Source of the DNA: Blasia pusilla
Taxonomy: Eukaryota; Marchantiophyta; Marchantiopsida; Blasiales
Assembly: GCA_050084515.1 (NCBI GenBank)
Contig: CM114271.1
Coordinates: 28,954,001 to 29,018,000 of the forward strand
Length of the DNA stretch: 64,000 nucleotides
Direction of reading: 5' to 3'
In this document: positions 47,930 through 59,470 of the stretch, piece by piece
Position numbering within the stretch: position 1 is the stretch's first letter
How the letters are laid out: each line of letters opens with the position of its first letter
The notes under the pieces: generated by a model
What the model saw: only the letters and a program-made list of their open reading frames with translations
The model's database searches: none
What the model was told of the DNA's origin: nothing
Position numbers and translations under genes: made by a program

Positions 47930-48985
47930 GGAATGCTACAATGACACCCTTGGATACCACACCCATTGTGTGGTGTATCCCGGAGGAGGGTATTCGAGTG
48001 TTAGATCTCTTTGGAGGGATTAGCACCGGGTTAGCTGTTGTTTTGCAGGCATGAGTGCGAGTGCAGCAGTACCTGTATGTGGAGAGTGATGATGTTGCAA
48101 GGCGCGTCTCACTACGACATATGGCGCAGTTACGCCTACGTTTTCCGACTTATTGTCTGCGTCCGCGGTATAGGGGTACCAGAGTTCCCTATTGACAAAT
48201 ATTTCATTGTTGGGGGCGTAGGACTTAGAGCGGGTAGGGACCATCGATTTGGTCATTGTCGGGTGGCCATGTCAAGGCCAATTAGGTGCTAGACAAGACA
48301 GCGGGTTGGCGGACACTCGGTCTAGGTTATTTTGGGAGATGTTGAGGGTCTTACGGCAGTTGCAGGAGCACCAATCTCGTTCTCCTCCCTACATTCTGGA
48401 GAATATGCCGATCTTAGGAGACTCCAGGTCACGGGTGGTGACAAGTGCTCATCAGGTGTGTGCCTGGATCCGCCCAGAAGTGTTCTTGGATGCGGCGAGT
48501 GTAGGTTCTAGAGCCCATCGCCCGCGTCTATGGTGGACCAACTTGGTGCCCCATGCGGTGTTACAAAGGGCGTATGCGAGAGTGGAGCGCCCCTCCCATT
48601 TGTTAGTGGATTCCATTCTGGATCCAGGTCGTCGATCATAGGTAGTGAGGTACGATGATCGACCACCGTTGAATGTGGTCAATAGGGTAGGCAGGCCGCG
48701 GGCAGCCTTGCCCACGTTTGTGAGTTTTCTCGCTTCCTATGCATACAAGGAGGTCGGTCCTGGCTTGGTTTGGGATGACTAGGTTCAGCGGTTGGTGGAG
48801 CCCAACGCCGACGAGAGAGAGCGAGCAATGGGATTTCCCACAAGAGTGACGACAGTACCGTCAGTGTCTGAGGCAACACGATGCCATGTCTTGGGTCACG
48901 CGATGGACCTGAACTGCTTGACATGGATCCTCAACTTGGGAGTGGCTGAGCAGCGTCGGATGAGATTGCGACATATCACAGCGGT
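47930..48985 (+). pseudogene. C5 DNA (cytosine-5) methyltransferase domain of copy B
   Basis: Would transfer methyl groups from S-adenosylmethionine to cytosine C5. Motif I, IRVLDLFGGISTGLA, is at 47992-48036 (SAM binding). Motif IV, IDLVIVGWPCQGQ, is at about 48246-48285 with the catalytic Cys of PCQ intact. Motif VI, YILENMPILGDS, is at about 48390-48425; motif VIII is SRAHRPRLWWTNLVP (48500-48545). The C-terminal region has FVSFLASYAYKE (48718-48752) and ERERAMGFPTRVTT (48813-48852), like the E-x-E-x-x-x-GFP box of DNMT3. Order is linear, unlike DRM. Breaks: TGA at 48052-48054, a frameshift before 48249 and a TAG near 48640. It lies between protease and RT, so it belongs to the element and not to a captured neighbour. 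Confidence 0.9.
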
Positions 48986-49253
48986 TGCGTGGGTGAGCCC
49001 CATGCCTACCAAGACGATGGAGGCAGTGGCTGGGGGCGAGACCCAAGGAGATGTACACACCAAGGGAGATCGAGAGAGACACCCTTGGACTTCTTGGGAT
49101 GTTTTGCAGGTATGCCAGGAGATGATAGCCACATCATCGAGCGTTGTTCAGGACATTGCATGTAGAGGAGATCAGAGTTTGCAATTGGTTGCACGAGAGC
49201 GGCCGAGTGTTGTTGTTCGAGACAGGGTTGCACCATAGCAACCACCGATACCC

Positions 49254-50759
49254 ATGCCGGAGAGTCCTACCGTAGTCACGACGGAGATTTGGAAGCCAGA
49301 TATGGGCCCTAAGTTGACAGGAGGAGAGCGGCGTCGCATAACTCAGTTCCTCAAGAGTTATAGGAGTTGCTTTGCGTTTAGCATGGAGGATTTGGGTACG
49401 TTGAAGGGACGGGGGATCCGCATTGAGTTGTCCAATGATACGCCGATCTTCCGATGACCCTAGAGGTACAATGATATGGAGAGGGCTCTGATTCAGAGTA
49501 GGAGCCAGGACTTGGTCGGAGCAAGACTAGTAGAAATGTCGCATGGGGAGTATGCATCTGCCACTATCATGCCCGCCAAGGAGGATGTGCATGGCAATTG
49601 GATGGATAGGCGGATGTGTGGGGATTACCGACCTATCAATCGACAGACAAAGTCCGAAAGGTATGCCATGCACACCCCCGAGGAGATCTTTGATGCGATT
49701 GATCACGCAAAGGTCTTCAGTTCATTGGATTTGTGAGCCGGATACCATCAACTGCCTATCAGATTGGAGGACAGGCAAAAGATGGCATTTTGGGGCATCG
49801 ATCCCCACGGGAAGGATTGTTTGTACTAGTGGCGGTTCATGCCATTTGGGTTAAAGAACGCCCCGGCTGAGTTTCAAAGGGTCATGGATAGGATCTTGGC
49901 TGGTCTGGATTTTGCTAGGTGTTATATTGATGACATCATAGTCTTTAGCGCCACGGTTGAGGAGCATGAGCGACATCTAGAGGAGGTGTTTCGACGATTG
50001 CAATTACATGGGTTGAAGCTACATCCAGGAAAATGCAAGTTCTTCTACGACCAGATTGAGTACTTGGGTCATACGATATACCTTGGGGGCCTTGGTGTTC
50101 AGCAGACAAAGGTAGAAGCTATCTCACGCATTCCACGCCCTACAGATTTGAGCCGTGTTCGCGCATTCATGGGATTGGCGAACTTCTATCGGCGGTACGT
50201 CAAGGGATTCAGTTTGATTGCAAAGCCCCTGACCTTGCTGACAAAGGTGGATCATGAGTGGCACTGGGGGGATGAGGAAGAGCGAGCATTTCAGTTGCTC
50301 AAGGACAGGGTGACGTCCGCGCCCATCTTGAGGAGACTGATGAGGGGGTATCCTTTCTAGTTGCACACAGATTGGAGCATGTTGGGGCTTGGAGCGGTGC
50401 TCACCCAGCATGATGATGAGGGTAGAGAGTTTGTGGTGGCTTACGCTAGCCCCTAGAACAATGCTGCAGAGGCGAAGTACACCTCGTATGAGGGTGAGTG
50501 TTTGGCTGTAGTGTAGGCTATCGCGTATCTCATGTGTTACTTATTCGGAAACCCCTTTACCATCATCACTGATCATCAACCACTTAAGTGGTTGATGGAT
50601 TCCGACAAGCTTACAAGGAAGCTTGCGAGATGGGCTCTGTTTAGGCTATGGAGAGCCAGAGTATGGAGACTTCGATGGCGAGGTCTAGTGGAGAGTCCTT
50701 GGATCCCGAGGCCAGTGAGGAGACGAAAGGTGGCTGAGATATTCATGATGATGGAGTAG
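49254..50759 (+). pseudogene. Reverse transcriptase and RNase H of copy B
   Basis: RT blocks in order: EDLGTLKGRGIRIELS, MDRRMCGDYRPINRQTKSE, VFSSLDL (stop TGA 49734-49736) then AGYHQ, MPFGLKNAPAEFQRVMDRIL and RCYIDDIIVFS with the catalytic DD. RNase H shows LHTDWSMLGLGAVL and FTIITDHQPLKWLMDS. Ty3/gypsy type. About 180 bp are deleted at 50640. Synthesises element cDNA. Confidence 0.9.
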
Positions 50760-50847
50760 TCTTGGAGTACCTTTGGACTAGCAACGTTGCGAGCACCGTG
50801 GGTGCTAGAGAGCGGGATCGGATCCTACAGCGGGCCAGACGATTCCG

Positions 50848-52190
50848 TTGGGAGGGGACACGTGTTTTGAGGGTTTGGGAGGATGGCAGAGTACGCGTAG
50901 TGCCGCATCCTTTGTAGAGAGCACGACTAGTGCAGCATGCCCACGAGGAGTTGGGTCACTTTGGGGTGAAGCGGACGTACAGCTTGCTCCAGATTCAGTA
51001 TTGGTGGCGAGGCATGTAGTAACTATCCGCAAGTTTCAGCAGTTTGTTACTAGGTGCATAGTGTATGATCAAGTCCGAGCATCATTCAATGCTCCAACTC
51101 CACAGTTGCATCCATTATCGATCATGAGCTTAGGGTATAGATGGAGTTTGGATTTTGCAGGACCTTTGCCTTTGACGGAGCGTCACAGTCGTTATGTGTT
51201 GGTGATGGTCTGGCACTTCTCGAAGTGGATCGAGTTGGTTGCATTGCCTGACAAAGCGAGTGAGGAAGTAGCTTATGCCTTCCTTGACAGATTGCTGAGT
51301 CATTATGGCACACCATCTGAGGTGTTGACAGACCAGGGTACCGAGTTTGGCGGTGAGTTCCAGGCCGTGTGTGATCAGGCGCTGATTGACCACCGCACAA
51401 CTTCGCGAGATGATCCTAAGGCGGATGGATTAGCGGAGAGAGTTGTGCAAATGATGAAGAGGGGTTTACACAAGTATGGCTTGCAAAGAGATCACCTAGG
51501 AGATTGGGACCTCCAATTGCCGTGGTTGGCGATGGGATACAGATTCAGCATGCAGGCATCCTTAGCGTGTTTTTCACCGTACTTGCTACTTTATGGCCGA
51601 GAGCGAGATTTACCTGCGGCCATTCGTCGAGATGTTGGTGAGGTGCTGGACCTTGATGACCTAGATATATGGATGCGAGCATGTTCTCAGAGGGCTGAGT
51701 TATTTCGGAGAGTGATGCCCATGGCGTTCGAGAACTTGGCAATTGCGCAGCACCGGGATACGTTGCGGTATGCGACTATTCGGGGTGGTGGTTATCGATC
51801 AACTATCCAGAGGTTTGATCAGGGAGACTATGTCTACTTGCAGCTGATGGCACTGACGACGTTGGATGTGACTACAGGGTGCACTATCCTGAGAGTGCGT
51901 GACGTTTTGCCATCCGGTGTTCTCTTGCTGGAGGGACACGATGGTATGGTATGGAAGGACCACGTGCGTAATTGTGCGCCATGTCACGTTCCTAACATTG
52001 ATGGTACATTAGATCCGAGCTCAGCACTAGTTCTTGTAGGCTTGCGTTGTATGTTGTGCAATTTTGCTCGTGGTGCGGCCACGATACTAGTCTGTAATAG
52101 ATGTTCGAGGGGTTGGCATATGGCTTGTTTGATGCCACCTCTCACTAGGGTTCCTCGGGGATGATGGATGTTTCCCAGATGTACATAGAG
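50848..52190 (+). pseudogene. Integrase with C-terminal PHD finger, copy B
   Basis: The zinc-binding N-terminus (QHAHEELGHFG ... CIVYDQ, second Cys changed to Tyr) is followed by the DDE core: YRWSLDFAGPLPL, DQGTEFGGEF and ADGLAERVVQMMKRGLHKYG. The long C-terminal arm (GDYVYLQ, GVLLLEGHDGMVWKDHV) leads to a decayed PHD finger at about 52040-52190: CMLCNFARGAATILVCNRC, then SRGWHMAC, a stop, and a final CxxC with one Cys changed to Phe. Copy C has the intact version. No chromodomain is seen. Confidence 0.85.
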
Positions 52191-52504
52191 GAGATACTAG
52201 GTAGGTTTTGATTCCGACTTTTTCTGTGATATGGATGACAGGAAGGCGACTAACGATGGGGCCATATGAGCACCCGGCCTTCTTGCTCTTAGCGTCCTCG
52301 AGATGTATGTCGTGGTAGGTAGGGATAGATGGCTATCTGGAGTTAGAGGGACTTAACCACCAGCTAGGGGGGCGATTGGAGATATTTTGGTACTTCTCGC
52401 CTCTATGTATGGATGCCATGAGTTAGCATGGGATTGTGTGTGTTTGTGTGTGTGTTTGATGACAACAATGTATGTTGTGTAGCGATGTGTATGCGCACGA
52501 TAGT
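52191..52504 (+). other. 3' UTR of copy B with purine tract and repeat R
   Basis: It shares GATATGGATGACAGGAAGGCGACTAACGATGGGG and GAGATGTATGTCGTGGTAGGTAGGGATAGATGG with fragment F. AGCTAGGGGGGCGA at 52362-52375 is a possible polypurine tract. It is followed not directly by the LTR but by a ~125-bp copy (R, 52376-52504) of the LTR's own 3' end. Confidence 0.65.
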
Positions 52505-53130
52505 TGTCATGACAGTTAGGATAGATCGGTGGGATCTAGCAAAGCATTTGCACGAGTAGTGGGCCCACGAGGTTGAGGATGACCAGTTGAAGCCTCAGGA
52601 AACCTGAGAGTGTAGGTTTCCCCTTCGTTTCGGCTCATTTGGAGCCATATAGAGAAACTTACTATTTTGGTAAGTTTCCATATTGGGGATAGTTGACTTT
52701 CTACTTTGGGAAGTGGCCCTTGACCCACTACAACAGATCAAGAGCCAAGGAGGTGACCTACGACCATAGGTTGAGAGGGTTTGGAAGAGGGAAGGGAGTA
52801 TACCTCCAAGAGAGAGAGCTTGAGAGCTCATTCTCTCTATATTGAACCTCTTGGCATAAGGCGGCGGAGCTATGGTCCCTTGCCTTGTAAGTGTAACCCA
52901 AGCCTCTTATTAGGAGAGTGGGTTTTGTTTGACATGAGAGAGGGTGCACACCTTTGAGAGCTATGGTGTGAGATGGTATAGAGAAAGATTGGATCTTACT
53001 TTATTGGAGATATTTTGATACTTCTCGCCTCTATGTATGGATGTCATGAGTTAGCATGGGATCGTGTGTGTTTGTGTGTGTGTTCGATGACAATGATGTA
53101 TGTTGTGTAGCGATGTGTATGCGCACGACA
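52505..53130 (+). repeat. 3' LTR of copy B (626 bp)
   Basis: It begins TGTCATGACAG and ends GCGCACGACA, so the ends are TGTC...GACA. The core matches the LTRs at 42996 and 56664. The last 127 bp (53004-53130, R) repeat the sequence directly upstream at 52376-52504, including the TGTGTGTTTGTGTGTGTGTT run. Confidence 0.85.
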
Positions 53131-53279
53131 GAGACGCTAAATTAGAATTTTTAAAAATTTGAAGATCGCCCTAGATTACCCAACACTCTTGTCCTTTTTA
53201 ATTGAGTTCAATATTTCAAGTTTTAATTGGGTGTGTTTCGTATTGTTTCTAATTTGAGTGTTGGATTTTGAAAACTACT

Positions 53280-54540
53280 TCACTCCAATTTCCTTGCATA
53301 ATTGTGAGGACTAGAAAAATCACCTTTTTCATTGGAATATGTATCACCACCAATCATAATATAAATTGAACTCTTTTTTCCTACTCGAGGTAGTAATACC
53401 ACGTATAATTGGCCATGAGAAAATATATGCATGAGTAAGTAAATTCCAGCCTTTCTCAAAGTTTGACCTTGTAATTTGTTGGTGGTCATGGCAAAAGTTA
53501 GATGGATAGGAAATTGGAATCTACGTAAATGATAACGCAACCACGAGTCACCTTCTATCAATGAAATCTACATAATGAAAACTTGATCTCCAATATTCAT
53601 ACATGAGCATACACTAAGATAAGTACACGCACTTGTTAGAAAAAAATTTCCCAAAAAAATATTCAAAATTTGATGAATTAGACTAAATGAAGTCATATTC
53701 GTTAAGAGTAAGAATATTAAGAGTATAGATTACTACCTCTCCAGAAAATGGAGGCATGACATTCATATTTATGTCATCAACATCTCTATTTCTTGGTGTG
53801 AGAATAGTTGTATCTCTCAAAAAGTTGATGTCATGAAATCTTTGAAGATCAATCTCATGTAAAATATCAATAAAATCATTTATATTCTCGCTTGAAACAA
53901 CCATGTTAGACGACAATCGAATAAAATCTTCTCCCAAAGAAGTATGTAACAACACATGACCCTCTCCCACCTCCAATAACCAATAAGCAAAAGCTCGTTG
54001 ATAAACACATACATTCCCTTCTAAATTTTGACCTCTAATTTTTGTAGTAAGCTTCTCCTCTTTGATATAGGATCATAAATGTGATCTTTTTAAAGTGGCT
54101 TGGATAATTTTGGGACAATCCCTATGACGAATGACATGTAAAACTTGTCGAAAGTGGCCATTGAAAATAAAGAGCTTTCCTCCAAATGATATATCCCTGA
54201 GGTTCTGAGAGATCACTCCCACAATATCTTGCAAGGTTTGATTCACAGCCTCAAATGCATGACGATGAGTCGTAGGTGCCTTGTCCCATATAATAAGTGT
54301 CGCCTTCTAGATAACATGCATTGGGTGAATTTTGAAAAGTATGTTGCAAGTGGAGCTTTCATCAAGATTTATGGAAATCCTAAAGCATGAGTGCATCGTA
54401 CGTCCTCCATATAATAATAATGAAACTCTCCTAGGTGATGCATTCGCTAAACCATAACCTTTGGCATTTCTTACACTTTTCAAAAGAAGATTATATAAGA
54501 AGGTTTTCCCAGTTCCATCTGGGCCATCAATGAAAAACAA
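53280..54540 (-). pseudogene. Helitron helicase fragment 1
   Basis: It begins near the Walker A motif, FFIDGPDGTGKTFLYNLLLK (54540-54480), then GLANASPRRVSLLLYGGRT, HRHAFEAVNQTLQDI, a middle segment (DRTTILTPRNRDVDDIN-like, about 53840-53770) and the helicase end RRFQFPIHLTFAMTTNKLQG (53525-53460), then YLLMHIFSHGQLYVVL. This is the C-terminal half of a Helitron Pif1 helicase, with stops near 54305 and 53680. Confidence 0.85.
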
Positions 54541-54803
54541 ATTTGTAGAAGTTAGAGCATTGAAGATGCATATCCTACTCTCGTATTCTTGTATTAAAGG
54601 CGGAGATAGTCTCGGATGTTTATTTCAATTAAGAATTTATTTATACACTTTATTTCTAGTCTAGCCATCCTTGGAGCCACCTTCCTTGTTTGAATGTTCA
54701 TTGCTTCCAATCGTTATGTGGATAGAACTTCTCTTTCCTACCCTAAACCCTAATATTACATACAATCAACCATCAGAGAATACGAGAGTAGGCAAATAAA
54801 TTC

Positions 54804-56160
54804 CTATCTTTTATAGATTTTAATAGACTTATGAATAGTCATAGCAAAAGATGGTTGAATAGGGAATTGAAACCTACGTAAATCAAATGGCAAACCAGAG
54901 TTGGATGCAATAAATGGGATACGTGGAATAAAATTTTGATTTCCAATATTCTTCCCTATAATGATTTTAGCTTCTATGCAATGTTGCATGAATCCACGAA
55001 TCACCAATCTAGTCTCATTTGCTTGTCTCTATGATCCATTTATGTTTCGCAAGAGCATGATCGGTACACCAATCTTCAAACATAGACGGTGTGGAGGTAA
55101 TTCGGAAGGTAAGCATGTATTCAAAATTTCAATGGGATACATGTGGCTCATCCTCTCATTTGGAATAGACTTAATGCTTAGGTAAATATGCTCATGTACA
55201 CGATATAGTGTGAATTAGTGAAAAGAAGAAATGTTAAATGATTGTCCAAATTTCAAAAAAAGAGTTTTATAAAGATGATGTGAAGATGATTGAATATTTA
55301 TATTATCAATATCTCTATTTCTCAGTGTCAAAATAGTTGTATCTCCTAAGAAGCCAATGTCATGGGATTGGTTGGGAAATTTTCCATAGATAAGATCAAT
55401 AAGATCACATATCTCATTACTTTTAGTAACCATTTTAGATGGAACTCGTATACACTCTTCACTCTGTTGAGGGTACAAAGATACACAACCCTCTTTCATC
55501 TGCATCAACCAATCAACAAAAGCTTGTTGCTCAACACGCATATGACCTTCCAATCTTTGAATTCGCATGTTTGTTGTTAACTTCATCACCTTTACATACG
55601 ACCATAGAGATGAGCTTTTGATAGTGGCTTGGATGATTTGTGGACGGTCCCTATGACAAACAATAGGTAACACTTAACAGAGTCACCACCAAATATAATG
55701 AGTTTTTTGCCAAATGGAATTTGTCTTAGATTAGCAGACACCATTCCGATGATATCTTGTAAAGTGTGATTCACTGCCTCAAATGCATGGCGATGAGTCA
55801 TAGATTCTTTTTCCATTATAATAAGAATTGCAGTCCAAATTAAGCACGCTTCGAGACTAATGGATCGATAAACTACAAATGAAAAATTGAAGTAAATTAA
55901 AACTTGTAATTTCTACATATAAGATATTAATTTATAGAGTAAATTGGATCTTAAGTATATATGATGTTTATTTGCATGTTGAATTCTCATGAAGATTTAT
56001 TGGAATCTTGAAGCATGAATGTGTAGTACGTTCTCCGTCTAATAATAGACTAAATATTTCGAATGATGTCACAACCAAAGCTACACCTCTTGCACTTCGC
56101 ATACTTGCAAGAAGAAGATTGTACAAAATTTTCTTTCATGTTCCACCTGGATTGTATATA
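54804..56160 (-). pseudogene. Helitron helicase fragment 2
   Basis: A second copy upstream on the same strand: a degraded region over the Walker A motif (about 56160-56030), THRHAFEAVNHTLQDIIG (about 55800-55745), FGKKLIIFGGDS, GDTTILTLRNRDIDNINI (about 55360-55290) and the end block RRFQFPIQPSFAMTIHKS (54880-54820). More decayed than fragment 1; the two share order and wording, so one is a duplicate or nested relative of the other. Confidence 0.8.
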
Positions 56161-56663
56161 AAAAATATTTTTGGAGATGATGGAAGATTCAAGCATATTT
56201 TATCAAGCCCATTATGTATAGCATCTCAAATAACACATTGTCATTTATTCAAACATGCTTCTCTCATTTGTACTTGTTCAAATAATTCCTCAATATCATA
56301 CAATATCTCTTATTCCCCTAGATCTAAATATGATTGTGTATGAAGGCTTTCAAAGTTACCTTGGGGCATATTTGGAAAATCAAATAGTCTCTTCCCTTGG
56401 TCTTGCCAATAATAATGGACTTCCAACAACGCAGTATTATTGATGGTATCATCAACAGGAAAATCATGTATTCTAGTTTTGTGCAATGGAAGAGTACTAA
56501 ATAATCGTGATTATCGAGTTTGATGCTTAATAGCACATCCTATAAGGAAAGAAGAAATAATGTAAGAAGTGATGTACTACGTGTTGTCCTTCATATAAGG
56601 GATCCTCAATGAGTGGAACTAAACAATTGACTCCATAGTATAGTAGGATGAGTTCATGTGTAA

Positions 56664-57151
56664 TGTCACGTCTTTTAGGATAGATCAGTGAGATCTAGTA
56701 GAGCGCCTTCATGAGTAGTGGAGGACACGCTCCGTAGGTCGAGGATGACCAGCTGAGGCCTCGGGAAACCTGAGAGAGCAGATTTCCCCTTCGTTTCCGC
56801 TCATTTGGAGCCATATTGAGGAACTTACTCTTTTAGGTAAGTACCATTTTGAGTATATAATCGACTTTCTATTTTTGGTAAGTGGCCCTTGATCTCCTAC
56901 ATCAGGTCAAGAGCCAAGGAGGTGACTTGGGAGAATAGGTTACCATGGAGAGGTCTTGGGAGAGGGGAGGGATATATATCCCAAGGAGAGAGAGCTTGAG
57001 AGCTCATTCTCTCTTTGTTGAACCTCTTGGCATGAGGCAGCGGAGCTATGGTCCCTTGCCTTGTGAGTGTAACCCAAGCCTCTCATTAGGAGAGTGGGTT
57101 TGGTTTGACATGAGAGAGAGTGCACACCTTTGAGAGATATGGTGTAAGATC
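56664..57151 (+). repeat. 5' LTR of copy C
   Basis: It begins TGTCACGTCTTTTAGGATAG and matches the copy B LTRs through GGAGAGTGGGTTTGG, GAGTGCACACCTTTGAGAG and ATGGTGTAAGAT. It then jumps into leader sequence equivalent to B 44286, so the LTR 3' end, any primer site and the first part of the leader are deleted. Confidence 0.8.
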
Positions 57152-58063
57152 ATCAACTTGTGATGGCATATAACCTCCTGTTATAGTGTTTGAGTTTTGA
57201 TTTCATGCTGCTATGTTGTGATTGGTAGCCGCTCAACGACGATCGGGTACCGTGCCGTGACGCCCGTAACTGCAACACGCCGCTGATTGTCGCGCTGTGC
57301 CGCTCGTGGCCGCACCGCACCATCTCAATCGCAGAGCTGCTCAGGCATTGTGGAGGAGAGTGTGGGTTTATAGTTGATTGAGGAGGGTATGACGCCGAGT
57401 GCCGCATCCCATCATCGAGGGCCGTGTCGTTCGTAGCCGTTTCGTGCCGCCTGCAACGCCGCACCGTTCTGCTGGAACCGCACCGTCTATCGAGGAATTT
57501 TGAGCAACAACAGTACGGGAAGAGTATGACTTGCTGATTGGAGGAGTTGTCTCCACCACCGAGTTGGGGTCGAGATTTGCAGTTGCTGAGGAGCAACATT
57601 GACATGTGTTCAGGTTACCCATTCTGGTCCTTTACCCTGCACGTGTGAGGAATTCTGGGATTTGGGTAGTTTATTTGGGGATACTGGGTGTGTGGATGCT
57701 GAGAGCATCATTTATGTTTGTGGTTTAGGGGACATAGACCTATGTGGGATGTCTGGAGTTGAGGGTAGGTTATCGATGAAATGATAGCCTGGTCGATTTG
57801 CCCCACCACGCCGCTTATTGCCGCACGTTACATGTCTTGGGGAGGGAGAGTATAGATCGAGTGCCGCATGTTTGGGATGAGTGATTGAGGGATTACTCGC
57901 AAGGCAAGAGTGATCGGGTGAGAAGGGCACGAGGGTCATCACGGCGTCCGTTCGGGACTTTGAGAGGCAAGGTGGTGAACCTGAGAGTAGCTCTAGAGGT
58001 TTTACACGGAGTGGCATGAGGTTCTGAGGGTCTTCACTTCAGGGACCACCTCGACCTCCTTCT
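57152..58063 (+). other. Leader of copy C
   Basis: Non-coding leader equivalent to B 44286-45190, including the GTGCCG/CCGCACC-rich stretch (57240-57500) and the GGTTACCCATTCTGGTCCTTTACCC block. Just before 58064 it may encode an Arg/Gly-rich gag start. Confidence 0.6.
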
Positions 58064-59370
58064 GTGTCATCGTCAGACGAGGGAGAGGGTGTAGAGGAGT
58101 TTGTGAGCACATCGCCACACATTGTGAGTGGTCCTACCAATTGGGCGTACAAGATGGACGACCGGAGTAGAAGACCGCGTAGGTTTTCAGGTGCAGTAGG
58201 TACGATTGAGTTGCACGATTTCATAGTAGAGTTTAGGAGTAGGTGCGACTCCCAACGGGCCAGGAACTCTAGAGAGTTCAACCCGTTTATAGCATGGAAC
58301 GGTATGTTCCAGCATTTAGAGGGGGCACCCATGGACGATTACCATGAGTTCTCCCACAGATATGCCCAGGAGATTGAGGCATGGCGACTCTACTATCTGT
58401 CATAGACGGAGCCGTTCCCAGATGAGGAGGAGGAGTCAGGAGAGGCTACTTCCTCTTCCACTAGTGATGTTTTAGGAGGGGTCACTCGCACTGGAGAAGT
58501 TGCACCGTCTAGTCGGGTTCGTCCCAGGTTCAACCCCGTGGTTGAGTTCTTTGCTGAGTTGAGGGCGAGCTACCAGGGGGTACGGACGGAAAAGTTGTGG
58601 AGCATCCACAACTTCCAGAGGCGCCCGGGTGAGAGTTTACGTGAGGCTTACACTCGCTTGCGCCGGTTGATCAACGTCACTCAGGGGTGACAGAGGCTCA
58701 GGCTATCCAGTCATGGGACGCGATGGTGGACCAGACCCTGCGGCCACGAGTGCGGGAGGGGGTTCTTCTTATGAACACCTCCCCTACGTTGAGAGATGTT
58801 TTTAGGACGATCGAGAACATTGAGTATAATATGGCGGAGGAGAGCGTAGCCACCATGGGTTCTAGGCGAGAGCAGTCGCGATTGGCTGCACCACATGTGC
58901 AGCAACGTGGACTCCAAGATAGGTCAATTGTGGCACCACGAGCTCAGGGAGGATACCGGGAGCCCGTGGCATAGAGACCTGCGCCTTCATATGCGGCTCA
59001 ACAGTAGCCCCCTACTATTACTTGTTGGTCATGTGGTGGAGCCCATCATCAGCGCCATTGCACTCGTCAGGGTCATGGACGTGTGCCTCAGCATGGAGGA
59101 GGAGATGGTGCTCCACCAGGAGGTTATTAGTGTGACTATTGTCAGAGGTATGGTCATACACGCGCCAGGTGTTTCAGTTTACATCCTGAGTTACGTCCGG
59201 ACCAAGGGCCAGAGAGGGCACCAAAGCGAGTAGCCGGTCCGGGTGGGCCTAGAGATCGTGCACCAGGTGGTCCCGTTGGGGGACGAGGAGTTGGAGTTGG
59301 AGTTGCCCGACAGGGTGGTGGAGCTACCCGTGGAGGAGGTAGAGTACCACCACCTAGACGAGCCAAGGGA
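58064..59370 (+). pseudogene. gag of copy C, two intact zinc knuckles
   Basis: It parallels copy B: GPTNWAYKMDDRSRRPRRF, FNPFIAWNGMFQHLEG, then after frameshifts EAQAIQSWDAMVDQTLRP. First knuckle CWSCGGAHHQRHC at about 59025-59063; the second, CDYCQRYGHTRARC (CX2CX4HX4C), at about 59133-59174. A Gly/Arg-rich tail follows. Breaks include frameshifts near 58403 and 58686 and a TAG at about 58973. The protease that should follow is deleted. Confidence 0.85.
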
Positions 59371-59470
59371 GACGAGTGTTATGGTAGCCGCATCATTCCG
59401 TGGAGGAGAGGTGCCGTTGTGGGGCTCGACTGAGGAGCTTCGACGATTGGGAGATGAGCACGTGTAGACC

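Larger units (their letters stand above)
42996..53130 (+). mobile_element. Copy B: nearly full-length DNMT/PHD Ty3/gypsy retrotransposon
   Basis: Order: 5' LTR (42996-43510), long leader, gag with two zinc knuckles, protease, C5 methyltransferase, RT, RNase H, integrase, PHD finger, 3' UTR, 3' LTR (52505-53130). Integrase after RT makes it Ty3/gypsy. gag and protease lie in one frame (45194-47926) and pol from the methyltransferase PCQ region through RNase H lies in another (48249-50759), each broken by stops. A deletion of about 180 bp removes the end of RNase H near 50640. The bases flanking the LTRs (GAAAG and GAGAC) do not form a TSD, so an end may have been changed by recombination. Confidence 0.92.
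53150..56540 (-). mobile_element. Helitron helicase remnants, two tandem partial copies
   Basis: Minus-strand sequence encodes two successive, broken copies of the Pif1-type helicase of Helitrons: one at about 56160-54804, the next at 54540-53280. They share TH-RHAFEAVN-TLQDI, ILTxRNRDxDxIN and RRFQFPI-FAMT-K. No Rep domain or clear Helitron end is visible, and the right part (56160-56540) is only doubtfully related. DNMT copies B and C abut it on each side. Confidence 0.8.
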
